A stretch of DNA of 9,871 nucleotides from Chloroflexota bacterium (GTDB lineage Bacteria; Chloroflexota; UBA6077; CF-72): assembly GCA_019247135.1 (NCBI GenBank), contig JAFAPL010000156.1:1-9871 (forward strand). Direction: 5' to 3'. Positions 1-6,340 of this stretch are shown in pieces (position 1 is the stretch's first letter; every line of letters begins with the position of its first letter). Both the position numbers and the translations under genes were made by a program. Below the pieces are notes generated by a model. It made no database searches, had not been told where the DNA came from, and worked only from the letters and a program-made list of their open reading frames with translations.

Positions 1-364
1 CCTGGATGCTGGACTCCAGGTCCATCTCGGGAGGATTTCGGGCCGCGAAGAAGCGGACCACCGGCACCTGCAGCTCGGCCGCGAGATCGATCCACGCGTT
101 TCCTTCCTCCAGCGTCGTCTGCCTGATGTGCGGCTCGCGCGTGGCCAACCGCACGGATGTAGCAAGCGTCGCTACCGGCAGCTCGTCCACCGGAAACAGC
201 TCTTTGATGCGCGCGAGATTCGCCCGCACTGAGTCGACGCTGATCACCTCACCGTCGATTAGCCGCAAATCGACTCCAGCGTAGCCGTAGGCGCGGGCGT
301 TGTGTGCGGTAACTTCGAGTGTCCAGCCGGGCGCCCCGAGCGTGTTGAGTGTGAATTTCACCAT
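1..364 (-). CDS. Sugar phosphate isomerase/epimerase family protein (xylose isomerase-like TIM barrel), 3' end beyond window
   Basis: About 121 codons are visible, reading from an ATG at 364 and staying open to the left edge, so the C-terminal half or more is missing. The start reads MVKFTLNTLGAPGWTLE, followed by a helix and the stretch YGYAGVDLRL at about residues 26-35. This strand-helix-strand opening (T-L-G near the first strand, G-[YF]-x-G-[VI]-[DE]-L-R at the second) is typical of the AP endonuclease 2 / xylose isomerase-like TIM-barrel family. Members isomerise or epimerise sugars and inositol derivatives in the cytoplasm. The substrate cannot be told from this fragment because the metal-binding residues lie further on. 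It is divergent from the DUF1801 gene, with about 100 bases between the starts. The ribosome-binding site is weak (AGGTTGG upstream). Confidence 0.8.
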   Translation of the reverse strand, partial: MVKFTLNTLGAPGWTLEVTAHNARAYGYAGVDLRLIDGEVISVDSVRANLARIKELFPVDELPVATLATSVRLATREPHIRQTTLEEGNAWIDLAAELQVPVVRFFAARNPPEMDLESSIQ

Positions 365-465
365 TCATCCAACCTGCCCGATCTAACCTCGATGAAGTAG
401 CAAGGCTCGCGCCACTGATACCTTTCTGCTCCTCTGCTCCGTCATAGCGTTGAAGGATGGCGGAG

Positions 466-930
466 ATGAAGTCCACAAACACACTCGCGCATCAGCAATC
501 GAACAAGAGCAGCAGCGTCTCCACAGGGTTCACCGACCACGAACGAGCCGCCATGAGGGAGCGCGCCCGAGAAGCGAAGTCGGCCCGCGCGGGCAATGCG
601 GACGGCGAGAGCGACCTTCTGGCCAAGATCGCGGAGATGCCGGAGCGGGATCGCGCGATGGCCCACCGGATCCACGCGATCATCAGTGCGACCGCGCCCG
701 ACCTGTCGCCGAGAACCTGGTACGGGATGCCCGCATACGCCAGGGATGGCAGTGTCGTCTGTTTCTTCAAGTGCGCGGACAAGTTCAAGAGCAGGTACGC
801 CACGCTCGGCTTCAGCGACAAGGCCAGGCTCGACGAAGGCAGCATGTGGCCGACCGAGTTCGCGCTGACGGAGCTGACGCCTGCGGACGAGGAGAGGCTC
901 CGCGCGCTTATTAAAAGAGCGGTGAGTTGA
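466..930 (+). CDS. DUF1801 domain-containing protein
   Basis: A protein of 154 residues from ATG 466, or 157 from the in-frame ATG at 457. I prefer 466 because AAGGA at 453-457 sits 8 bases upstream of it, whereas the ATG at 457 overlaps that site. The first 50 or so residues are polar and Arg/Ala/Lys-rich and probably disordered. The folded part has a helical stretch ([20 protein letters not shown]), then W-Y-G-M-P-A-Y, a strand ending VCFFK, and [10 protein letters not shown]. It ends in a Trp-Pro-containing strand and the helix [10 protein letters not shown]. This is the pattern of DUF1801, the YdhG/frataxin-like fold sometimes called a putative iron chaperone. The biochemical role is not established. 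Single-gene unit, divergent from the isomerase gene. Confidence 0.88.
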   Translation: MKSTNTLAHQQSNKSSSVSTGFTDHERAAMRERAREAKSARAGNADGESDLLAKIAEMPERDRAMAHRIHAIISATAPDLSPRTWYGMPAYARDGSVVCFFKCADKFKSRYATLGFSDKARLDEGSMWPTEFALTELTPADEERLRALIKRAVS

Positions 931-944
931 CAACAGCGTCAACT
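925..944 (+). terminator. Candidate stem-loop at the end of the DUF1801 gene
   Basis: A perfect 7-base inverted repeat, AGTTGAC / GTCAACT, with a 6-base loop; the left arm covers the TGA stop codon at 928-930. There is no T-run after it, so it is not a classical intrinsic terminator. In high-GC bacteria hairpins without a U-tract may still serve as 3' ends, but it could equally be a chance palindrome. Confidence 0.3.
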
Positions 945-1248
945 GAGTCGCCGGATCGAAGCCCAAGCTCGACGCGTTTCGCGGTCTGCTGCGGTCAGAT
1001 GGATTGATCGCACGCAAAGACGCAGTCAGAAACGCCGCGGAATGCGCCGCTCTTCTCATCGTGTTTGACGCCCTGGAGATTGGCAGTGCCAGTCTTAGTG
1101 GCGACCCGTTTACCACCCGGACACGCCGACTCGAGCAAGCGATATCGGACTGTCGATTGTGTGGTGATCGGCGTCGCCGGGGATCTCTCATAGCCGAAGC
1201 TCGTTCTCGGGCTGCACCACGACGACGGCAAGCTTCATCATCTCGGTG
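945..1248. other. Non-coding or unassigned stretch
   Basis: About 300 bases between the DUF1801 stop and the DinB stop. Open frames exist on both strands, but none gives a peptide with recognisable family motifs, hydrophobic core periodicity or a good ribosome-binding site. No RNA gene, direct repeat or terminator with a T-run was seen. It probably contains the 3' ends of the two converging flanking genes and possibly decayed sequence. Confidence 0.4.
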
Positions 1249-1773
1249 TCATTCGCGAGCTTCGGTCTGAGCAGACGTCGGCGATCGTGCCACTGCTCGG
1301 GCGGCTCGGCCCTGAGGGACCGGACCCTGATTGGCACGACGCAGCTTGCGTTCGATCGCCGCCTGATGGGTCCAGTAATGGCCGATGAGCACACGCTCGA
1401 TGAACTCACCGAGTGTCCGCGTGCGGCATGGCAGCGCGAGTTGTTCATCAGTCAGAGGTTCGAGAAGGCTGCTGCTTTCCTGCGCACGGCGTCTCAGCAG
1501 TTCGATCACCTCTGGCTGGGCCAGTCGGGCCGTCAGACACGCTCGCTCGAGGACCGGCCGTTTGCCGGGCTCTTGACGCACGCTCGAGCGCACCACCCAC
1601 TGGTGCAACGCGTTGCCTTCGGCGACGTGCTCGGCGTCCTTGCCGGGCGACCACTCGCCGGGCGTGGCGACCTCCAGCCACCGCTCCGACGGGATCCACT
1701 CAACCACCTCGATCTGCGCGCTGGACGCATCCCGCAGGTGCTCGAGCAGGTGCGCGCCGCGCTCGGAGGTCAT
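1249..1773 (-). CDS. DinB-superfamily protein
   Basis: Predicted protein of 174 residues, close to the usual 150-180 of the family. The ATG at 1773 (start MTSERGAHLLEHL) was chosen because the DinB fold begins with this helix; the frame stays open upstream, with an alternative ATG at 1803. DinB proteins are four-helix bundles with a metal site formed by three histidines. Here the candidates are H49 in PGEWSPGKDAEHVAEGN and the pair H132/H136 in G-H-Y-W-T-H-Q, an H-x3-H spacing that fits the family well. The P-G-E-W-S stretch before the first His is also typical. Members include thiol transferases and many proteins of unknown activity, so no substrate is claimed. The last 25 residues are Arg/Ala/Pro-rich and look unlike the rest; the natural C-terminus may have been lost or extended by a frameshift. 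Confidence 0.68.
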   Translation of the reverse strand: MTSERGAHLLEHLRDASSAQIEVVEWIPSERWLEVATPGEWSPGKDAEHVAEGNALHQWVVRSSVRQEPGKRPVLERACLTARLAQPEVIELLRRRAQESSSLLEPLTDEQLALPCRTRTLGEFIERVLIGHYWTHQAAIERKLRRANQGPVPQGRAARAVARSPTSAQTEARE

Positions 1774-2002
1774 CCGGACGACATGCTGGCAGGTCAGCGC
1801 CATTTGACACCAGTGTTCGGCCGGCCTCGAGTGGCTCGAAGTAGCTCTCGCCGACGAAGAGCCCCGCGCTGAGGTAGCCACGGGTCGCTCAAACGCGGTT
1901 GCCCGTCGAGGCGACCGGTCGGGCCAGCGTCCTCGCATCGATGATCGCCCGGCTCGCCGTCAGCACCCAGGCAGAGCGTGGGTCGCCCGGAACCAGTGGC
2001 CG

Positions 2003-2494
2003 CTAGGGACGACCCATCCGCTGCGCGAAGCGCTGCGCCACCTCACAGGTGTTCCGAAACCCTGCCCGGACGAAGGCGCGGCCATGCACCAGAAACTCGA
2101 ACGCGTGCCTGGCGCGCCGCGGCGTCGAGGCGCCGAGGGCGAGGTGCTGGCGGAGCCAGCCGAGGACCGCTACTGGGTTCGCGGGGTCGACGAAGAAGAC
2201 GAACCGCTGACGGGCCAGGATCTCGTCGCCGACCAGAAACGCAGCCAGCTGGCTGGTCCACGCGGTACAGCCCACGTCCATCAACAGCTCCGCGTAGTAG
2301 AGCTCCACCCGTTGCGACGCCGGAAGTCCCAGTTCCTCCGCGAGTGGCATGCCCATGTAGCACGACCGCAAGACGTGCTCCAGGGGCACCCCCCGGGCCA
2401 GGTCGGCCGCGAGCGAGACGGCACCGAACAGGTCGGCGGCGCGCACCTCGCCGGGCGGAGGATGGCTCCGGCCGGTGGCCAGCGCGGTCACCAT
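2003..2494 (-). pseudogene. HD-GYP-type phosphohydrolase, N-terminal fragment
   Basis: Predicted 163 residues from ATG 2494, which has a GGTGGTG ribosome-binding site; the frame is also open to a TTG at 2548 (181 residues). The start of the fold is E-V-R-A-A-D-L-F-G-A-V-S-L-A-A-D-L, followed by P-L-E-H-V-L-R-S-C. Next comes L-A-E-E-L-G-L and a Y-Y-A-E-L-L-M-D-V-G-C-T-A stretch. This is the degenerate N-terminal HD half of two-part HD-GYP proteins of actinobacterial type, where the usual L-L-H-D-I-G-K becomes L-L-x-x-x-G-C-T-A. Full-length relatives continue into a canonical HD-GYP domain. Here the frame ends at R-M-G-R-P and TAG, just where the catalytic half would begin, so cyclic-di-GMP hydrolysis is unlikely. 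I call it a truncated gene; a short stand-alone sensor protein is the alternative. Confidence 0.6.
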
Positions 2495-2885
2495 TGGATC
2501 ACCACCAGGACCAATGACTTCACGCTGCTGCACAGATGGGTCGCTCAATGGCGCGGTTCGATCCGCAGCCTGCTCCTTTGCCTCAACCCAGACGGTCTAC
2601 AGCCGCCGCATCGGATCCAAGCGTAGATCGGATTCCTCAAGGCGCGCGGCGCCATGCGCGACCTGGATTGGATATCGCTGCCTTATGGCTGGTGACACAT
2701 GGTTTCCACTCCAGTTAGATCTCGGCGGCCGCGGTGTCGCGAACCTAAGCAGCAGTCGCAACGACATGGCTAACTGATCGCGAAACCGCCGAGCAGAGTG
2801 GCACCCGTCAACAAGCCGACCTGGTCATCGGTTGCAGAGACCCGCCGGGCTGTACACGACCGCAGTCGAGTTGTTGAATGGGCGC
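2495..2885. promoter_or_regulatory. Divergent intergenic region upstream of the ATPase-TIR operon
   Basis: About 390 bases between the starts of the HD-GYP fragment (minus) and the ATPase gene (plus), so it must hold the promoters of both if they are expressed. No convincing -35/-10 pair could be picked by eye. The one clear structure is an 8-base inverted repeat, CTCGGCGG at 2721-2728 and CCGCCGAG at 2786-2793, separated by 57 bases; each arm has a TCGCGA nearby on its inner side (2737-2742 and 2778-2783). It lies about 90-165 bases before the preferred ATPase start and could be a paired operator, but this is speculative. Confidence 0.35.
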
Positions 2886-4784
2886 ATGCGGGGACGAGGG
2901 CCGACCGACGCACCGTTTCAGACCGCTTCCGTGGGCGGTGACACTCTGGGATCCGGGAGCGTGGACCGTGAGCTGCCGCGCGCGCGTGAGCAGCCGCGAT
3001 GGTTGTGGCGCGTCACGTTTCTGGGCGCGCACCAGGCGGAGCTCGGTGATGATCGCTTTTACAGACGTCTGGTCGCGCTCGGTGGCTGGGCGTTTGCGAC
3101 GTTCGCGGTCGCCATCGTTGTCGTCATCGTCGGCTTCGTAGCAGCGTTCATCGCTGGTGTTCTTGCTCCGGCGGGCGGGATCGGCGCGCTGGCGGGCGCG
3201 CTCGCTTTTTGGGTGGGAGTCATCGCCCTCGTGATCTGGTTGGCGAGCGTCGTCACCTTGCGGGTCGCCTACTTCGCGCGTGCGCGGGCGATCAAGGAGG
3301 TCGCCGACTCCGCGGCCACGGCCCCGAACGTGTACTCGACCGACCTGGAGTACACCCTGGCAGTAGTGGAGGCCCAGGAGCATGAGTGGGTCGAGCAGAA
3401 TCGGAGCCAGACAGTAGTCCTCTCCCGCTATGCCTGGTCGGGGCTGGCCGCGCTTGATACAGGGGAGTGGCAGTTTCGGCCGCGCGTAAATGTGTTGCTC
3501 GGGAAAAATGGCTACGGCAAGACGCTCCTGCTTCGGATCATGGCCATGCTGATCCAGCGCGATCGAAATGCTGCAAGAAAGGTCTTCGGCGACGTCCTGA
3601 GCAACACGGGCCAGTCGCGAGCCGTAGTCGACGTCGTGCGGAACGGAACGACGGAGTCCGTCGTCCTGGAGAACGGCATCTTCAAAGACACGGTAGGCCG
3701 GCTTCCGCTACTGGCGATCCCCGACTCGCGCTTCATCAATCGCGCAAACCAGACGCTGGCAGCAACGGCGGCCGGGACCGAACCGCTCTATCGTTCGGGC
3801 GCCAGCAACTTCTTGAATCAAGAACCATACGACGGTGTAATTCAGGATCTGCTGGCACAGCTCGCGGCCGACTACTTCACCACCAATCAACGACTGGATC
3901 TGCCGCTTGTGCAACTCGTGGAACGTGTTGTTCAGCAGTTGACAGAGGACCGAACCTTCAAGTTCGCCGCCATCGAGCGCTCCGGCCGAGTCGGTTACCG
4001 GATCCTGGTGCGTACAGAAATACACCCGAGTACGCCGTTGCCGATCCAGGCCGCTTCTCAGGGGACGCTGTCAGTCGTCTCGATCTTCGGTCTGATCTAT
4101 AGCTTTCTGGACTCGAACTGGCCGAATACGCCGGAATCGGAGATCACGAGCAGACCGGGCGTAGTGATAATTGACGAACTGGACGCGCACCTTCATCCAA
4201 GCTGGCAACGCAAGATTATGGGGCTGCTCACGCGCACGTTTCCGAACGTGCAATTTATCGTGTCGGCGCACAGCCCGTTGGTGGTGGGTGGCTGCGATTG
4301 GGGTGAGGTCGCCGTGCTGCGCCGTCCGGAGCCCGGGCGGGGGTTCCGGCTGGAGCGCATCGAGCACGATTTCATCGGCGCACAGTCCGCGGACGTCTAC
4401 CGCCAGATATTTGAGGTAGACGACGCCTCCGATCGGCTCTACCTGCAGTACACAGCGACGCTCGACCCTGGCGCCGATGTCGAGCGTGAGATCCAGCGCC
4501 TCGAACGCAAACGTTTCCTCTCCGATGAAGACAAGCAGCAACTGAATGACTTGCGCGCGAATCTCCAGGACACCAAGCGGCTCGCCAAACGCGCCGCGGA
4601 GGCACGCGAGGAACGCCTGAACACCGAGAGCACCGACGCTCGCATCAGGCAATTGGAAGGTGAAGTCCGCCGACTGCAATCGCAGCTGAAGCTGCGCGCG
4701 GCCGAACTTGCTGCGCGGCATCCGGAAGACGCGGTGAACGAGCTAAGTACAAGCGACTCCACCGTCGAGGATCGATCGCGCTGA
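2886..4784 (+). CDS. Membrane-anchored AAA/ABC-class ATPase with C-terminal coiled coil (AAA_15/AAA_21-like)
   Basis: Predicted 632 residues from ATG 2886; the frame is open to TTG 2832, and GTG 2961 (GGGA upstream) is also possible, so the start is uncertain. Residue numbers here count from TTG 2832. Two hydrophobic helices at about 85-111 and 118-146 form a membrane hairpin, with R-F-Y-R-R before and A-R-A-R-A-I-K after, placing both ends in the cytoplasm. The ATPase follows: Walker A GKNGYGKT (224-231), a serine/glycine signature-like stretch (A-S-Q-G-T-L-S, 408-414), Walker B V-V-I-I-D-E-L-D-A-H-L-H-P (444-456) and the switch histidine in S-A-H-S-P (478-482). This is the head of SMC/Rad50/OLD-like predicted ATPases. 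Residues 550-625 form a charged coiled coil. No TOPRIM or nuclease domain follows. The stop overlaps the ATG of the TIR gene (TGATG), so the two are probably translated together and may form a complex. Confidence 0.85.
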   Translation: MRGRGPTDAPFQTASVGGDTLGSGSVDRELPRAREQPRWLWRVTFLGAHQAELGDDRFYRRLVALGGWAFATFAVAIVVVIVGFVAAFIAGVLAPAGGIGALAGALAFWVGVIALVIWLASVVTLRVAYFARARAIKEVADSAATAPNVYSTDLEYTLAVVEAQEHEWVEQNRSQTVVLSRYAWSGLAALDTGEWQFRPRVNVLLGKNGYGKTLLLRIMAMLIQRDRNAARKVFGDVLSNTGQSRAVVDVVRNGTTESVVLENGIFKDTVGRLPLLAIPDSRFINRANQTLAATAAGTEPLYRSGASNFLNQEPYDGVIQDLLAQLAADYFTTNQRLDLPLVQLVERVVQQLTEDRTFKFAAIERSGRVGYRILVRTEIHPSTPLPIQAASQGTLSVVSIFGLIYSFLDSNWPNTPESEITSRPGVVIIDELDAHLHPSWQRKIMGLLTRTFPNVQFIVSAHSPLVVGGCDWGEVAVLRRPEPGRGFRLERIEHDFIGAQSADVYRQIFEVDDASDRLYLQYTATLDPGADVEREIQRLERKRFLSDEDKQQLNDLRANLQDTKRLAKRAAEAREERLNTESTDARIRQLEGEVRRLQSQLKLRAAELAARHPEDAVNELSTSDSTVEDRSR

Positions 4785-5755
4785 TGGCCGCGCGCGACGA
4801 TCTGATCGACCTCTACGCGCGCCTGCCAGCCAGGGACGTCCTCGCGAGCCCGGAGTTCCGCGCGCTCGCCGGCAGACATGTTGGGGATACGGCGTTCGAG
4901 GCAGACCGCAGCGAGATCGAAATCGCAAAGATTGCGGTGGAAACCTACATGTTGCCCGGTATGACTGCCGCCAAGGAGCTTCGCGCCGCGCTGACAATGC
5001 TGCTGGATTATCGAGAAGACGTTAAGCACAGGCTGTACTACCAGCTCATCAGCAGGGGCTACTACGACCATTGGTCGATTGATCAACAGGCCTATTTCGA
5101 ATATGGCGCTAAGAAGATCGAGGCCGGGCTGGACTTTTTTCTCTCGTTTACACAGCGCTACCCGATTGCACCTGGGGAAAACCCCGTCAATCTGCGATAC
5201 CGCCTGCTGATCGCACGAGTGCTCGGCGATCCCGAGTACCAGCAGGCCGACCGCTACAAACGCAATCTACTGGCGGAATCGGTGTACAAGCTGTTGAAGG
5301 AGCAGGGCTACGTCGACGGCTTCTTCTTTCCTGACATCCAGTACAACAATTCGGATACGCTCGCGAAGCTAGATGAGGCCGCGCAAGGCGCGCTGGTGTT
5401 CATTCAACTCGTTCAGAACGTGATGTTCGACGCACCGCAGCAGCCCACACCAAACTACTGCTGGCTCGAATTCCAGCGAGCCCTGCAATTAGCCGCGGCA
5501 GAGAAGAAGACACCTGAGGACCGTCTAAAATTCATTGTTGCGGAGCGCAACCGGCAGACGCTGATTCCGAGTGTGCGGGTCCCAGCGGACTACAAGTCCT
5601 GGCATGCCCACATCAGCGGCCGGGACGCGCCATATCTCGACCTCGAGCCGGCGACGGATGTTCGCGTTGAGGAGTTGGTCGGATTGATTCGCGACAAGAT
5701 CACGCCGTACGTCGAGGGCGCGCTGATTCAACTCCTGGAAGGCGTGCCCGAGTAG
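4784..5755 (+). CDS. Divergent TIR-domain protein, candidate effector of the upstream ATPase
   Basis: Predicted 323 residues, beginning inside the stop of the ATPase gene (TGATG). Residues 1-110 are mostly helical and not recognised. The frame then reads G-L-D-F-F-L-S-F-T-Q-R at 115-125, matching TIR box 1 ([YF]-D-x-F-[IL]-S-[YF]). A helix and the strand V-D-G-F-F-F-P-D (177-184) follow. Next is D-T-L-A-K-L-D-E-A-A leading to A-L-V-F-I-Q-L-V-Q (203-211), like the TIR helix and strand that read 'L..AI..S...IVLLS'. Then N-Y-C-W-L-E-F (224-230) matches the TIR 'S.WC..E' helix, with E229 the candidate catalytic glutamate of TIR NADases. About 70 residues follow, including a conserved-looking W-H-A-H-I-S segment. 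Bacterial TIR effectors cleave NAD+ or make cyclic ADP-ribose signals; activity here is inferred. The N-terminal region probably contacts the ATPase. Confidence 0.72.
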   Translation: MAARDDLIDLYARLPARDVLASPEFRALAGRHVGDTAFEADRSEIEIAKIAVETYMLPGMTAAKELRAALTMLLDYREDVKHRLYYQLISRGYYDHWSIDQQAYFEYGAKKIEAGLDFFLSFTQRYPIAPGENPVNLRYRLLIARVLGDPEYQQADRYKRNLLAESVYKLLKEQGYVDGFFFPDIQYNNSDTLAKLDEAAQGALVFIQLVQNVMFDAPQQPTPNYCWLEFQRALQLAAAEKKTPEDRLKFIVAERNRQTLIPSVRVPADYKSWHAHISGRDAPYLDLEPATDVRVEELVGLIRDKITPYVEGALIQLLEGVPE

Positions 5756-5921
5756 GCCAGTGTTCCGATACATAGGTCGGCTCAGAGGCATTACTCCAAC
5801 AGCACTGCCCATCGGGCCATAGGGCGGGACCGGAACTGCTCGCGGCAGCAAGGTGGAGCGCCTGGTGTACCACTGCAGGTAGCCCGAAATGGTGCGTCCA
5901 GGCGGCCTGGTCAGCCCGCAA

Positions 5922-6305
5922 TCAGAAGGCTGATAGCCGATCGCCAGATACGAGCACGGAGCCACTCACGTTCAGACCGATGTTGACACTGCGCGACGAG
6001 TCCCCGCTGAAGCTGGTGCCCTTGTGCGCCGGCACCGACTCGGCAAGCGCTGCCACTCGCTCCGCGAATGGCGGATTGTCACCCAGCATCTTGCGGAACT
6101 GTAAGCGCACCGCGGCGCGAGCGTCGTCGTCCGCCGGATTGGCTTCTAAATCCTGCAGCGCCTCCCCCGCAACCGGCCGTTCGGCCGCCTGCGTTTGGAC
6201 CTCTCGCCACACTGGCAGCGTGCGTTCATCCAGCCCGCGCTTGGTCACGTACGGCAGGATCAGCTCGACAAGCGTCGCGGCGAGCGAAACAGTATCCAGA
6301 GCCAC
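5922..6305 (-). CDS. Small helical protein with glycine-rich N-V-S-G-S-V tail, conflict-system accessory (effector-associated type)
   Basis: Predicted 127 residues from GTG 6305; the start MALDTVSLAATLVE fits the opening of relatives I remember from NTPase-linked operons. Residues 5-18 are a hydrophobic helix with P-Y-V after it. The middle is acidic and helical (A-L-Q-D-L-E-A-N-P-A-D-D-D-A-R, then L-Q-F-R-K-M-L-G-D-N-P). The tail (about 98-123) is polar and glycine/serine/valine-rich, with S-V-N-I-G-L-N-V-S-G-S-V-L-V-S-G-D, suggesting short beta-strand repeats. Such short proteins occur near STAND NTPases and are thought to recruit effectors or form oligomers; no catalytic residues are visible. 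It lies 35 bases downstream of the FxsT-like gene on the same strand, so it is probably co-transcribed. The C-terminus D-R-L-S-A-F does not match the FxSxx-COOH consensus, so it is not an obvious FxsA peptide. Confidence 0.65.
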   Translation of the reverse strand: MALDTVSLAATLVELILPYVTKRGLDERTLPVWREVQTQAAERPVAGEALQDLEANPADDDARAAVRLQFRKMLGDNPPFAERVAALAESVPAHKGTSFSGDSSRSVNIGLNVSGSVLVSGDRLSAF

Positions 6306-6340
6306 CTTGACGCAAGTGTATACCCAGGCGAGATCCGCGG

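Noticed and set aside
1..20. Inverted repeat CCTGGA ... TCCAGG at the left edge
   Set aside because: It lies within the coding sequence of the isomerase and is short enough to be chance.
442..1191. A 249-codon open frame on the minus strand over the DUF1801 gene
   Set aside because: The opposite strand encodes a recognisable DUF1801 protein; this frame is Arg/Pro-rich with no family motifs, as expected for an antisense shadow in high-GC DNA.
1188..1448. Alternative minus-strand frame overlapping the DinB C-terminus, ending V-V-V-V-Q-P-E-N-E-L-R-L, as a frameshifted continuation
   Set aside because: No DinB-like or other family continuation is recognisable in it; the histidine triad is already complete in the main frame.
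4439..5086. A 215-codon minus-strand open frame across the ATPase-TIR junction
   Set aside because: Ser/Arg-rich, no motifs, and opposite two well-supported genes that overlap as TGATG.
5898..5910. Palindrome CCAGGC-G-GCCTGG as the terminator between the convergent operons
   Set aside because: The 1-base centre leaves at best a 4-base stem with a 5-base loop, and no T-run follows on either strand.
5700..5921. A 73-codon minus-strand frame starting with TTG right after the small-protein stop, as a further operon member
   Set aside because: Close spacing is attractive, but the peptide has no recognisable motif, starts with TTG without a ribosome-binding site and runs into the 3' end of the TIR gene.
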